From NCBI GenBank assembly GCA_012030735.1, contig JAAUUW010000008.1, positions 1 to 43,043 on the forward strand: a stretch of DNA of 43,043 nt, given 5' to 3'. Below the pieces are notes generated by a model. That model did no database searches. It was given only the letters and a program-made list of their open reading frames with translations, and was not told the origin of the DNA. Each line of letters starts with the position of its first letter. The stretch's first letter is position 1. Source of the DNA: Acaryochloridaceae cyanobacterium SU_2_1 (GTDB taxonomy: Bacteria > Cyanobacteriota > Cyanobacteriia > Thermosynechococcales > Thermosynechococcaceae). This document shows, in pieces, positions 10,694-20,255 of the stretch. The position numbers and the translations under genes are program-made.

Positions 10694-12219
10694 CTAAAGA
10701 TTGACTCGCTGCCAATTTTTGACGACTCCAAATCGAAACCGCGCTGGCCAACCAATATATCTAAACAGATCGCTCATGCTGGACAAATCCTCAGGGACTG
10801 CAATGCCAGAGGTAGCGCCAGGGGTAATGGTCGTATCGTTAAGCGCCGTTGTAACGCCAAGGTAATTAGTATTGCGATTCGTGGCTGCATTTTTAGAGCT
10901 GAGAATTGCTTCAACCCAGACTACCCCTTCAATATTCGTATTTTGGCCCCCCGGACAGCCGGGACCAGAGGTAAGGAATCTGATTTCATCTATGCGAGAC
11001 CATATAAAGGCTCCTTGAATACAACTTTGGTCAAACAGCGTGAATCCACCATTGCCTCGATTTAGAATTCGCAGATCACCGACTTGAGGTGGTTTATCAT
11101 CGGTACGGATATTCAAGATTTTGGCATTATCGCGCAAGACGACATGTTGGGTGTCTGTAGCGTTGATCAAATTAATCTGGACAGGGCCACCCGTGGTGTC
11201 GATAGTCAAGACTTCATTGCCATCTAAGTCAATTTCTTCAATTTGGTATAGGGTCAGGACATCCCCCCCCCCACCCGTCAAGGTTTGGCTACTGTTGATC
11301 ACACCAAGGTTAGTTCCTGTAATACCAGGAGGAATGACAGGGTTTAGTCGACAAGCAAACAATGTGCCGGTCATCGTGTCGCCTATGGCACCATCTTGAG
11401 CCGCAGAGGAATAAATAGCATTCAAATAGCTGGGGCGTGTGGCATCCTCTGGGGCCGAACTGCCTGTGAGGGAAGGATCGGCGGCACTTACGGGGGGATA
11501 GTAGACATTGGCTTTGCTACCCAGTAGGTGACGGCCCCTTAAGCCGAGAACGCCTGCCTTCCAGTTCGGATCGCCCGTTGGTTCAATCACCACAATACCT
11601 GGAAAGTCCTCAAAATCAGGCTTTACAGTGATGGTCATGACCACCGCAGAGGACCGACCGTTCTGGGTTGTCTCGATCAATATTGTTCCCTGCTGCTGCT
11701 CTGGGTGATATCGATAGGCCCTCAGGGCATAAGTGCCAGCACCGATGGTGCCGTTATAAACAAAGTTGGGAGCGCTCCAGCCTTCTGTTGATAGCAGGGC
11801 TGGGTACTAGGGTTATAGCTACTCCATTCATTAATGACAGCAGCTTCCTCGTCGCCATTGTTAGCAATGCCATCAGGACCAAGATAGGTTTTACCCGTTT
11901 TCGGGTTAATGGTGTCGTAGTTGCGGTTGAGTAAGACGGCATTGTTGGGATAGGTCAATTGGGCAAGGGTTCGGGCCATGCCTCCCTCGGTCAGGGCTAA
12001 GTTAACAGAAGATTCTTTGCGTTGCCAAGCGGTGATGCGATCGCTTTGGGCCACCATTATTGCTGTCATGCCTAACATCAGCATCACAAAGCCCATCCCC
12101 AGGGCAATGGGCAGAGCAAATCCTTTTTCTGGGCCTTCCTTGGGACCTTGAGGTGAAGGAGCCGCAGTTCTAGGGCGCAATAATAATTTAAGGGATAAAA
12201 ACCGATGTTGAATACCCAT
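10694..12219 (-). CDS. Prepilin-like (PilX-type) exported protein, one frameshift
   Basis: The N terminus has a short basic leader, then GFALPIALGMGFVMLMLGMTAIMV, a prepilin-like hydrophobic segment after Gly-Phe, and then TEGGMARTLAQL. The long remainder is soluble and Gly/Thr-rich. This resembles cyanobacterial PilX-like minor pilin proteins with LNRNYDTINPKTGKTYLGPDG, which I infer from pattern rather than a search. The frame is broken at 11797-11804: adding one base in the GGG/CCC region joins STQP to LLSTEGWSAPNFVYNGTIGAGTY and then IETTQNGRSS. The ATG at 12219 is preferred over GTG 12240 because it gives a normal short leader. It lies alone between two direct repeats; function, if intact, would be in type IV pilus assembly or surface display. 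Confidence 0.72.
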
Positions 12220-12245
12220 GAACAAGAAACACCCAGCCACAACCT

Positions 12246-12328
12246 ATGACCTTTAGTATTCCCAGAAAATGTCGAGTTAATAGCTTTTTGCTCTAGCCAG
12301 ATTATTTTATGTTGCGCTAGCCAACCAG
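12246..12328 (+). repeat. Direct repeat, copy 2 (about 83 bp)
   Basis: Second copy of the element at 10551-10634, same orientation, starting ATGACCTTTAGTATTCCC and ending GCTAGCCAACCAG. It begins a few bases upstream of the prepilin-like gene. The two copies therefore bracket that 1.6-kb gene. Confidence 0.85.
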
Positions 12329-12487
12329 GAGGCAGTCCGCGTCTTCCTATAAATCATGCTGTGCAGTAGGTTTGGGCCTAGCTATCTGTACTAATCAGAT
12401 GAAAAACCGTGACAGAAATAACAAAAACTGAAAAGATAAGTTACATAACTTCAACAGCAGCCCTCATTCGCAGGAAGGAACTTGAGC

Positions 12488-13008
12488 ATGAAACAACAAC
12501 TCTTACTGATAGGTTTTTTGCTATCAACCGTTGGCATCACCGCTCCAGCTCAAGCTGCTGGTAAAATTGCGGGCTTCCAATATGCCGTTTTTAATGATGG
12601 TGAAGCACCCCTAGAAGATAACGTGATTCACTATATTCCCTGTTATCCCCAAAACAAAGACTGTAATGAACTTGCCACTCAATTGACCACTGAGCTACGC
12701 CAAGCCCATGAAAACTTGCAACAGGCCCGCTTAACCCTAGAGAAACCGCAGGAAGCTTGGTCTGTCTTCACCCAACTCGATCAACAGTTTTCACCGTTGA
12801 TTAGCAGCAAAAAGGCCATAAAACCACCATTACTCGTAAAAATGGAATTTTTTCTTTTAGTTGCCCGACCCAAAACTGCTTGGTCTATTCCTTTGGCACA
12901 GTGCGCGATCGCTTTAATTATTGGGTAACGGTGGCCACCAGCCGCAAACGCTGGGATCTAGGTCCCTCTAGAGGAATTATCGCTGACAAGCCCAATAAAC
13001 TCAATTAA
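12488..13008 (+). CDS. Small exported protein of unknown function, one frameshift
   Basis: Begins with a clear signal peptide (MKQQLLLIGFLLSTVGITAPAQA, cleavage after AQA) and SD AGGAAGGA (12473-12480). The mature part includes HYIPCYPQNKDC and a helical QLTTELRQAHENLQQARLTLEKP. The first frame ends at 12928 in a nonsense tail, but adding one A to AAAAA (12809-12813) continues as KGHKTTITRKNGIFSFSC, NCLVYSFGTV, YWVTVATSRKRWDLGPS and ends at 13008. The second half contains another Cys pair, so disulfides in the periplasm are likely. It lies 57 bases upstream of a secreted pentapeptide-repeat gene on the same strand and may share a transcript with it. I do not recognise the family. Confidence 0.65.
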
Positions 13009-13064
13009 GATGCTCCCCAGCCCCCGCTTCCTTATTCTTCTTGCCAACTCTTAGAGAGCAAACT

Positions 13065-13696
13065 ATGAAACTTTTGACCCTGACAATGGCAGCATGCCTC
13101 GGGGCGATCTTCTTCCCTCCCCTCGCCACTGCCGAACTACCTGAGCATAGTCAACAGCTCTTGAACTTGCGCAAATGCATTCGTTGCGACCTTGCTAGAG
13201 CCAATTTCAAAGGCAAAGATTTAAGCGTCACCAACCTACAGGGGCTAACTTAATCTCTTCTAACCTGCGTCAAGTCAACTTAAACGCCGCCAATCTCAGC
13301 GGGGCCAAATTGATCGAGGCCAAACTCACCGACGCTAATTTAGAAGCCACCAACCTGAGTGTGACGGATCTTACTCGGGCTAACTTAGTCGGCGCCAACC
13401 TGATTGGGGCTAATTTACGCAGCAGTAGAATGAGTGCCGTTAATTTGCAAGGTGCAAATCTCCAGGCTGCTAATTTGCAGGGCGCTAACTTAACAGAGGC
13501 CAACCTTCGCAACACCCAACTGCAGGGGGCTAATCTATTCGCCGCCAACCTCAGCTCAGCGGATTTGCGGGGGGCCGATCTCACTGGTGCTAACTTACAA
13601 CGGGTGAACTTAAGCAATGCCAAACTAAAGGGGGCAATCCTAACCAAGGCCAATCTGACCGAGGCCATTCTTCCTCCTGGCAACCTGGGCAATTAA
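13065..13696 (+). CDS. Secreted pentapeptide-repeat protein, one frameshift
   Basis: Signal peptide MKLLTLTMAACLGAIFFPPLATA, then LRKCIRCDLARANFKG, then about 30 pentapeptides of the A(N/D)LxX type forming a right-handed quadrilateral beta helix. The frame ends at 13251 but one extra G in GGGG (13241-13244) restores LQGANLISSNLRQVNLNAANL, so it is one gene. The lead motif CxxCDL is shared with the convergent gene 13736-14608. The role is unknown; such secreted cyanobacterial repeat proteins have no assigned activity. The ATG at 13065 is chosen because it starts the signal peptide; an upstream in-frame start at 13041 would spoil it. Confidence 0.82.
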
Positions 13697-13735
13697 TCAA
13701 TGAGTCCAGCAATCCATAACCCCGCACCCATCAAT

Positions 13736-14608
13736 CTAGCAGCTCATATAGCCTTGAACTCTTGGGGGAATTTCCGTTTGACAAACCCTAGCACCCCTAA
13801 AGTCTGCATTACTGAGCTTGGCATCTTTTAAATTAACTGCTGTCATCACCACCTTAGAGAGGTGGGCACTCCTTAAGTCTGCACCCTTAAGATTAACCGT
13901 CTTTAAAGAGGCCTTCCGTAAATCGGCATAGGCTAGGTTTGCCCCGGTGAGATTGGTGTTCTCAAGGTTAGCTTGCTTGAGACTGGCTCGGTTGAGATTA
14001 GCGCCACTCAGATTGGCATCCTTTAAGTTGACCTGGTTGAGCAGGGCATTCCGTAAATTACTGTTACTCAAGTTAGCGGCCTGTAAATCTCCCATAAAGG
14101 TCCGCCGCTTACCTGTAGGAGTTTCGATCACAGCAAGGCTAAAATCTGCATCCTCTAGATTGGCACCCACCAAATTTGCTTGCCTAAGATCGGCCCCCCT
14201 CAGCTTGGCCTTGATTAAGCTGGCTGCCGCTAAGTTGGCACTTTGCAAATTGGTGGCTTGGTGGACTACGGTCGTTAAACTAGCCCGACGTAGAGTGGCT
14301 CTATTTAAGTTCGCTGCTTGCAAATTAGCGCTTTCTAAGCTGGCATCATCTAGGTTCGCACCGCTCAAATTGGCTCCCCGCAAATCGGCTTCCCGCAAAT
14401 TGGCCCCCTTCAGGTTTTGATTTTGCAAGCTAGCGCCGCGCAGATCACATTTCTGACAAACCTTAGTCGCTAATAGTCGCTGAAGATCCGCAGAATTAGG
14501 TTGGTATCCTGGCTGTTGTTGAGCCATCATTACCCCAGGCAAACTGACCATCATCATGGCTGCTAGCGAGAGCGTGAAAGTCGGAGGATTGGATTGAAAC
14601 GGTCTCAT
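13736..14608 (-). CDS. Secreted pentapeptide-repeat protein
   Basis: 290 residues: signal peptide (about 1-29, ending GVMMAQQ), a spacer, LLATKVCQKCDLRGA, then continuous A(N/D)LxX pentapeptides. At about residue 155 the repeat is interrupted by FSLAVIETPTGKRRTFMGD, a loop projecting from the helix. It ends with VCQTEIPPRVQGYMSC, giving two further Cys. It is a paralogue of the 13065-13696 protein by architecture and CxxCDL motif, and the two genes converge with 39 bases between stops. The frame is intact. The function is unknown; the repeat fold is a scaffold and does not predict an activity. Confidence 0.88.
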   Translation of the reverse strand: MRPFQSNPPTFTLSLAAMMMVSLPGVMMAQQQPGYQPNSADLQRLLATKVCQKCDLRGASLQNQNLKGANLREADLRGANLSGANLDDASLESANLQAANLNRATLRRASLTTVVHQATNLQSANLAAASLIKAKLRGADLRQANLVGANLEDADFSLAVIETPTGKRRTFMGDLQAANLSNSNLRNALLNQVNLKDANLSGANLNRASLKQANLENTNLTGANLAYADLRKASLKTVNLKGADLRSAHLSKVVMTAVNLKDAKLSNADFRGARVCQTEIPPRVQGYMSC

Positions 14609-14721
14609 GTTATATACCCTGGGCCGATCTAAACAGAATTAATAGAGACTGGAAATCAGAAATTGAGCCTCTTAATCACTCTACCTTTTTATGCCGTCAC
14701 CACCAAAGCCCGATGGATAAG

Positions 14722-14753
14722 CAATCAAATAGATTACAATCTATAGGTGATTG
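14722..14753. promoter_or_regulatory. Nested dyad upstream of the LysR gene, candidate autoregulatory site
   Basis: Inner dyad ATAGAT-TACA-ATCTAT (14729-14744) sits inside an outer dyad CAATCA (14722-14727) / TGATTG (14748-14753). The site ends 42 bases before the LysR start. LysR-type regulators commonly bind such T-N11-A dyads upstream of their own gene; the assignment is inference. Confidence 0.5.
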
Positions 14754-14795
14754 GAGCCACCAATCGACTTGTCTATAGTTAACCTGGCGATCGCA

Positions 14796-15713
14796 ATGCA
14801 ACCAACTCTCCATCAACTGAAAGTATTTGAAACTGCGGCTCGCTACAAGAGTTTTACCCGAGCTGCTGAAGAACTCTTTCTCACCCAGCCTACGGTTTCT
14901 ATTCAAATTAAGCAACTTTCTAAAACAGTTGGTTTTCCGTTATTTGAGCGATTAGGTAAGCAACTTTACCTCACCGATGTTGGGGAAGAATTATTTGCCA
15001 CTTGCAAAGGCATCTTTGAGCAATTAGATCAGTTTGAGATGATGGTAACGGATTTGCAGGGCATGACACAGGGAAAATTACGCCTTGCCACAGTCACAAC
15101 TTGTAAATACTTTGTGCCGCGTCTTTTGGGTGCTTTTTGTGAGCAATATCCTGGCATTGATATTTCTTTGAAAATCACCAACCATCACCAGCTTGAGCAA
15201 CGGATGCTGATCAATCAAGATGACTTGTATATTCTTAGTCATCCTCCGCAAAGCTTAGAACTCCATGTGCAGCCTGTGGTTAAAAACCCCTTAGTGGTGG
15301 TGGCATCCTGTACCCATCCCCTCGCAGATCAAAAAAATATTCCTATTCAAGCCCTCAACCAAGAGCGATTTATCATGCGCGAAGCAGGCTCTGGAACCCG
15401 ACAGGCCACCCAAACTCTTCTCAACCGACATAAAATTTCCGTGGAAATCAAGTTGGAATTGGGGAGTAATGAAGCCATTAAACAGGCAATTTCTGGGGGG
15501 TTAGGGATCTCGGTGTTATCTCGGCATTCTCTAAATGGTCGAGAGTACAGCGATTTGACTATCTTAGATATTGAGCATTTTCCGATCGAACAGCAATGGT
15601 CGGTGGCCTATCTGTCGGGCAAGCATCTCTCGGTTGTTGCCCAGACCTTTCTAGATTACCTATTGAGCATTCCTATGCAAGAAAAAATCCCTTGGAATAA
15701 TTTCAGGGATTAG
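14796..15713 (+). CDS. LysR-type transcriptional regulator, CmpR/NdhR-like
   Basis: 305-residue LysR regulator: winged helix-turn-helix at residues 1-65 (LHQLKVFETAARYKSFTRAAEELFLTQ split by the recognition segment QPTVSIQIKQLSKTVG), then the two-lobed effector domain starting near residue 90 (GKLRLATVTTCKYFVPRLLG). The sequence style is that of CmpR/CbbR/NdhR proteins that control low-CO2 genes in cyanobacteria; those proteins sense metabolites such as RuBP, 2-phosphoglycolate or 2-oxoglutarate. The exact member cannot be fixed by eye. ATG 14796 matches the family N terminus; the upstream TTG at 14751 lies in the dyad region. It is 6 kb from ndhF, not adjacent to the operon. Confidence 0.88.
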   Translation: MQPTLHQLKVFETAARYKSFTRAAEELFLTQPTVSIQIKQLSKTVGFPLFERLGKQLYLTDVGEELFATCKGIFEQLDQFEMMVTDLQGMTQGKLRLATVTTCKYFVPRLLGAFCEQYPGIDISLKITNHHQLEQRMLINQDDLYILSHPPQSLELHVQPVVKNPLVVVASCTHPLADQKNIPIQALNQERFIMREAGSGTRQATQTLLNRHKISVEIKLELGSNEAIKQAISGGLGISVLSRHSLNGREYSDLTILDIEHFPIEQQWSVAYLSGKHLSVVAQTFLDYLLSIPMQEKIPWNNFRD

Positions 15714-15793
15714 GGGCTCCCATTCTTGAGGATTGCCTTTTCTGTCCGGCGCTACCTAACGTTGTTAATCTGCTCGTTGATTGGCCTTGGCAA

Positions 15794-16309
15794 TTATAGG
15801 CGTTGGCCACAGGCAGCACAGAAGCGATCTGTCGTTGCAACGGCAGTTCCACATTGGGGGCAAAACGCGCCTCTTGTGGGCGCGGCTGTGGGTCGGATCT
15901 CCAACATGACCTGCATATCTCCCCATTGCCCCTGCCGAGAGTTAAAATTCTTACCGTGCATCATCCCCATGATGGGCTGAATCGGCAGCATCGGTGGTAC
16001 GGGGGTCGCTAAGACTTGTTGCAAGGGTAGGGGTTGCAGATGGGCGCTGGTGGGAATGCCATCGGTTTGGCAGATCTGGTTGTCAACAATTTGTAAATAA
16101 TACTCGCCTTGAACCGTGCCCAATTTAATTCTGACATCCTGGGGAGTCCGAAATAATTCTGGCGATGTAACCCAAGGGCCTGTGGAGAAGATTTGACTGC
16201 TTTGCTGCTGTTGTCCAGGGCCAGACAAGATAGAGGTAACGATGGTTTGGTGATCTTGATTGTCAATATACAGGCTAGATCCAACCTCTAGCTCACAAAC
16301 ATACGCCAT
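15794..16309 (-). CDS. Protein with C-terminal zinc ribbon, function unknown
   Basis: 171 residues. The N-terminal 100 are beta-rich (VCELEVGSSLYIDNQDHQT, VRIKLGTVQGEYYLQIVDNQ) and may be a small binding domain; a Pro/Met-rich linker follows, then CPQCGTAVATTDRFCAACG, a two-CxxC zinc ribbon at the extreme C terminus as in many bacterial double-zinc-ribbon proteins. No signal peptide or membrane segment. It overlaps nothing and converges with the LysR gene. I do not recognise the N-terminal domain. The ATG at 16309 is the only good start. Confidence 0.7.
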   Translation of the reverse strand: MAYVCELEVGSSLYIDNQDHQTIVTSILSGPGQQQQSSQIFSTGPWVTSPELFRTPQDVRIKLGTVQGEYYLQIVDNQICQTDGIPTSAHLQPLPLQQVLATPVPPMLPIQPIMGMMHGKNFNSRQGQWGDMQVMLEIRPTAAPTRGAFCPQCGTAVATTDRFCAACGQRL

Positions 16310-16565
16310 ATCAAATGGCCCCTCCCGCTATATGTCGCTTAATCCATATGGAGTGATTCCCACAGGATTGTGATGGATCTGCAAATTGTTTAACGCAAAT
16401 TGATATTGCTTGACCTACTTAATGTTCGGGATCACTTGCAGCTCACAGGCACTTCTCAAAGTATAGTACGTTGGTCTATGGATCGGCTTGTCTAGTCCAG
16501 GAATTGTGATCAAGAGTGAACAGCTCTATTGATCACAGGGTCAATCATTGAAGTGAGAATGGCGA
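16310..16565. other. Divergent intergenic region
   Basis: Separates the divergent zinc-ribbon and 16566 genes and should hold both promoters. No repeat, tRNA or clear operator was seen. Confidence 0.4.
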
Positions 16566-17630
16566 ATGACAATACAGTCCAAAACTGCGGCAGATTTGAC
16601 AACAAAGGCTCTGGGTAGTCCTGAAGACCTGATGCTCCAAGTTCCTGATCCAACGGATCAAGGGATGTCTGAGTTTGAGTTTGAGCAGCAAGTGACCTCT
16701 GCCTGGTTGGTGTGCGATCGCTTTGATCTACAAACCGATATCTGGCGGGGTCGAATTCTCAGGGCAGTGCGCGATCGCGAAAAGCAAACCGGAGAAGGCC
16801 GCGGGGGAGGCTTCCTCACCTGGCTCCAAAACAATGAGATCAGTAAAAGTCAAGCTTACAGTTGGATTGAGCTAGCCAATAGTGCTGACACTCTCCTCAA
16901 GGCAGGCCAACTAGATACCACTGCCATCAACAATTTTAGTAAACGGGCCTTTATTAAAACCGCTCAATCAGCCCCAGAAGTTCAAGAACTCATCAGTGAA
17001 TCAGCCCGTCAAGGCGATCGCATTACCAGCCAAAATGTTCAGCAACTGACAGACGAATGGACTGCTATGTCCTCAACCCTGATTCCAGCAGAGATCAAAG
17101 CCAAGGCAGCCAATCACACCATACCCCTTCGCCATATTACCCCCTTGGTTAAGGAGCTAGAGAAATTACCTGACAGTCATCAAGCCGCCCTCCATCAAGA
17201 ATTAGTCGATAACCCCGATTTAGACACCCTCAAACAAGCCACTAGCGAAGCACGACAACTGGCTAAATATCTAGAGGCTTTTAACAATGTCCAAGCCTTA
17301 AATGCGCAATCCATCGATCTAGAAGCTAGCTTAGAAGAAGCCCTTCGCCTTGGCTGCCTTAACGTCACGGCTGATCTCGTCAACCAAGCTGCCCAGCTTG
17401 AACATAGCATTGCTAAGCTTTATACCACCTGGCGACGCCTCCGCCGACTCACGGATAAGCTCCAGACCGCCACGGGTGCTAGCACTCCCCATCTCCAGCA
17501 TCTGTTGCAAGCCCTAGAACGGCTATACAGCGACATCTTAGAAATTGAGTTACCTGCCTCTGCTTCCCAAGACTCACAAACCATCAGCATTCAAATGCTC
17601 TCTGAAGCCCCGCCCTCTACTGCCAGTTGA
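16566..17630 (+). CDS. Conserved-looking helical protein of unknown function
   Basis: 354 residues, soluble, largely alpha-helical. Residues 45-110 (WLVCDRFDLQTDIWRGRILRAVRDRE, FLTWLQNNEISKSQAYSWIELAN) resemble DUF3102-type DNA-binding proteins that have a WL-x-S-x-S-AY helix-turn-helix pattern; this is a weak resemblance. The C-terminal 120 residues could form a coiled coil (LEEALRLGCLNVTADLVNQAAQLEHSIAKLYTTWRRLRRLTDKLQ, split here only by reading). Such proteins occur on cyanobacterial chromosomes and plasmids, and a regulatory role is plausible but unproved. The ATG has no strong ribosome site. It converges with the acyl-ACP reductase gene. Confidence 0.6.
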   Translation: MTIQSKTAADLTTKALGSPEDLMLQVPDPTDQGMSEFEFEQQVTSAWLVCDRFDLQTDIWRGRILRAVRDREKQTGEGRGGGFLTWLQNNEISKSQAYSWIELANSADTLLKAGQLDTTAINNFSKRAFIKTAQSAPEVQELISESARQGDRITSQNVQQLTDEWTAMSSTLIPAEIKAKAANHTIPLRHITPLVKELEKLPDSHQAALHQELVDNPDLDTLKQATSEARQLAKYLEAFNNVQALNAQSIDLEASLEEALRLGCLNVTADLVNQAAQLEHSIAKLYTTWRRLRRLTDKLQTATGASTPHLQHLLQALERLYSDILEIELPASASQDSQTISIQMLSEAPPSTAS

Positions 17631-17660
17631 GCAGATGGGGCGATCACAAGATCGGCTAGT

Positions 17661-18683
17661 CTAAGCTAGCATCAAGGGCTTAAACCCATGCTTGAGAGAG
17701 ATCTCGCCAATTTTTTCCATTTTGGCAACCGTAATTTCGTTGCGTCCCCAAGAAAAGTTGGTATGGAGCTGCTCAAACTCTAGCAACATTGATTCTGCAA
17801 AGCAGGCAAATAATTGGCGATTCGGAATATTCATATTGACAATATGCATAATTTTCCAGTCAATATCGAGGGAATGCTCAACAATGCCACCATTGAGAAC
17901 ATGAACCTCTGGATGCTGGATTTTGGTGCCTAAATTCTTAGGATAACCACCATCAATCATCAAGCAAGGATGCTTTAAGCGGTCAACATCAATCTCGATG
18001 CCCCTAGGCATACTGGCTACCCAAACCACGATATCGGCCAGGGGTAGCGCCTCCTCAATGGGCAAGATCTTGCCACGGCCCAACTCTAATTGCAGGGCTT
18101 CTAGACGGCCTGGATGACGGGCCACTAGTAATAGCTCCGCTGTCTGAGTGTGGGTATCTAACCAGCGACATACTGCACTACCAATATCGCCTGTTGCCCC
18201 ACAGACTGCGACGGTAGCCGTCGCCAAGTCAATCCCGAGGTCCCGAGCCCCTTGCTCAACTTGGCGGCAAATAATATAGGCCGTATGGGTGTTCCCTGTG
18301 GTAAACCGCTGTAAGTCAAGCTGAATATTGCGAATTTTCGTGATCCGCTGCAAATTGAAATTTTCAAAGATAATTGAAGAAAACCCACCTAAGGCCGTGA
18401 TATTAATGCCATTCTTCTGGGCATGGGCCATGGCATTCAGAATTTTGCGGGTTGCAGCCTTAATTCGCTGAGAAGCTAGCATTTCTGGCAAAAAGCAAGA
18501 CTCGACATATTTGCCATAGATGGTCTGGCCGGTAATGCTAGTAACGGTAATATCATCCACAATCTGTGGAGGGGCCATGCACCAAAAATCTAAATCTTGG
18601 TTAGCATACTCTGGGTATCCCAACTCACGGGCAACAGACTGGGCATGCTGCAAGCTGGTTAAATGGCCGATCAAACCAAACAT
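17661..18683 (-). CDS. Long-chain acyl-[acyl-carrier-protein] reductase (AAR)
   Basis: Reduces fatty acyl-ACP to fatty aldehyde with NADPH, first step of cyanobacterial alkane synthesis. 340 residues, the usual length. The Rossmann motif [18 protein letters not shown] lies near residue 160, and Cys294 in [12 protein letters not shown] corresponds to the acyl-thioester cysteine of characterised AARs. Opening [25 protein letters not shown] is typical. In most cyanobacteria the aldehyde-deformylating oxygenase gene sits directly upstream on the same strand; here the 230 bases upstream are noncoding and then an unrelated gene runs the other way. The frame is intact. ATG 18683 has no strong SD. 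Confidence 0.93.
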   Translation of the reverse strand: MFGLIGHLTSLQHAQSVARELGYPEYANQDLDFWCMAPPQIVDDITVTSITGQTIYGKYVESCFLPEMLASQRIKAATRKILNAMAHAQKNGINITALGGFSSIIFENFNLQRITKIRNIQLDLQRFTTGNTHTAYIICRQVEQGARDLGIDLATATVAVCGATGDIGSAVCRWLDTHTQTAELLLVARHPGRLEALQLELGRGKILPIEEALPLADIVVWVASMPRGIEIDVDRLKHPCLMIDGGYPKNLGTKIQHPEVHVLNGGIVEHSLDIDWKIMHIVNMNIPNRQLFACFAESMLLEFEQLHTNFSWGRNEITVAKMEKIGEISLKHGFKPLMLA

Positions 18684-18777
18684 AGATTTTAATCAAGGGG
18701 GATCAGCATTGCATGGAACAAGCTAGCTGAAATTGTGTTGATAAAAAGGCTGTTGTCATAATACACAACAATGCTAC

Positions 18778-18817
18778 TTATACCAATGTAACCCTATATT
18801 CAGGGTTCAAGGTATAA
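18778..18817. promoter_or_regulatory. Nested hairpin in the AAR/COG3146 divergent spacer
   Basis: Outer arms TTATACC (18778-18784) and GGTATAA (18811-18817) enclose inner arms AACCCT (18790-18795) and AGGGTT (18802-18807). It lies in the divergent spacer 18684-18917, which otherwise shows nothing. A leader structure for either gene or a small palindromic repeat are both possible. Confidence 0.4.
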
Positions 18818-18917
18818 ATGGCTGATGGTTACCCAAAGCAGTTGCGGTGACTTACTGCATAGCTGCCTCGATTTTCTTTAGATTCAATAATGTTAGAGAA
18901 CCTTCACGTTTGTGGTT

Positions 18918-20091
18918 ATGGTGAATCAAGGCCAAGCTGGCTATAGCGTTCAATGGTTTGACCAAATGGCGCATATTCCTCAATCCGCTTGGGATGCCTT
19001 AGCCCTACCCCTCAAAACCCCTTTTTTAGAGTGGGATTGGCTGCATAATTTGGAAACCTCTGGCAGCGCGATCGCCCGCAAGGGATGGCTGCCCCAACAC
19101 CTTACCCTCTGGCGAGATCAAAGCCTGATTGCAGCAGCTCCTCTCTACCTGAAGGGTCATAGCTATGGCGAGTTTGTCTTCGATCACCAATGGGCGAATC
19201 TGGCCATGCAGATGGGGATTGACTATTATCCCAAGCTCTTAGGGATGATTCCCTTTACTCCCGCCGAGGGCTATCGATTTTAATCGCACTAGGCGAGGAT
19301 GAAGAACAGTTGACAGGGCTAATGGTGCAGGCGATTGATCGGTTTTGCGATCGCCACCAACTTTGTGGTTGTCATTTTCTATTTGTTGATCCAGACTGGC
19401 GACCGATGATTGAAGGACATGGATTTCAGGGCTGGCTCCACCATAGCTACATTTGGCAGAATGCAGGATTCACAAGCTTTTCTGATTATTTAGGCGGCTT
19501 TAATGCCAACCAACGTCGCAACATTAAGCGGGAACGCCAAGCTATCTCTAAAGCGGGTCTTCAGCTACAAACTTTAACAGGAGAAGAGAGTTCTGAAGCC
19601 TTGTTTAGTCAGATGTATGACTATTACAGCGACACCTGTGACAAATTCATGTGGGGCAGCAAATATTTAACTCAACGGTTTTTCACAACGCTCAAATCCA
19701 CCTATGCACACCGAGTTTTATTTGTAGTGGCCCATGACAGAGATACCCCCAACAACCCCTAGGTATGTCCTTTTGTTTGTTCAAAGGCGATCAGCTCTAT
19801 GGCCGCTATTGGGGATCGGATCAAACCTTTGACTGCCTACATTTTGAAGCCTGTTATTACGCCCCCATTGAATGGGCCATTGCCCATAACATGCAGCGAT
19901 TTGACCCAGGAGCCGGGGGGCAACATAAAAAGCGGCGTGGATTTGCAGCGAGACCTAACCATAGTATGCATCGGTTTTATGCTTTCCGCCTGCAACAGAT
20001 TTTTGATCATTACATCGATGAAATCAACCAAGCTGAGCAAGCTGAGATTGAATCCATTAACGCCGACCTACCCTTTAAACGGCTGGTTTAA
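18918..20091 (+). CDS. GNAT-fold acyltransferase of COG3146/DUF482 type, two frameshifts
   Basis: About 390 residues read through two indels. Landmarks: AWDALALPLKTPFLEWDWLHNLE near the N terminus, FNANQRRNIKRERQ in the middle, and GRYWGSDQTFDCLHFEACYYAPIEWAI followed by FDPGAGGQHKKRRGFAA, the signature region of COG3146 peptidoglycan-recognition/GNAT proteins. First break: TTTT at 19278-19281 needs one more T (YRFLIALGEDEEQLTGLM). Second: CCCC at 19756-19759 needs one more C (NNPLGMSFCLFKG). Family members are FemAB/GNAT-like but their substrate is unestablished. The ATG at 18918 is chosen over GTG 18912; no clear SD. Confidence 0.82.
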
Positions 20092-20255
20092 CAACTGAAC
20101 CATATCGCTGAGGCTGGACAAACTTAAAGGACTTTATCTGTTTCAGAGGATGAGTCAGATTAGGGGTTTGCCTGGGGCAACCTAAAGATATGGGGGGACC
20201 CCAACCTGGGGACGGCATGAATGGTCTCATTCCCGTTCACTTGCAGCCTTAACAG

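Noticed and set aside
13947-14420. Long open frame antisense to the pentapeptide gene (157 residues), and its twin at 13270-13692
   Set aside because: Explained by the codon periodicity of A(N/D)LxX repeats; the true strand has a signal peptide and the repeat.
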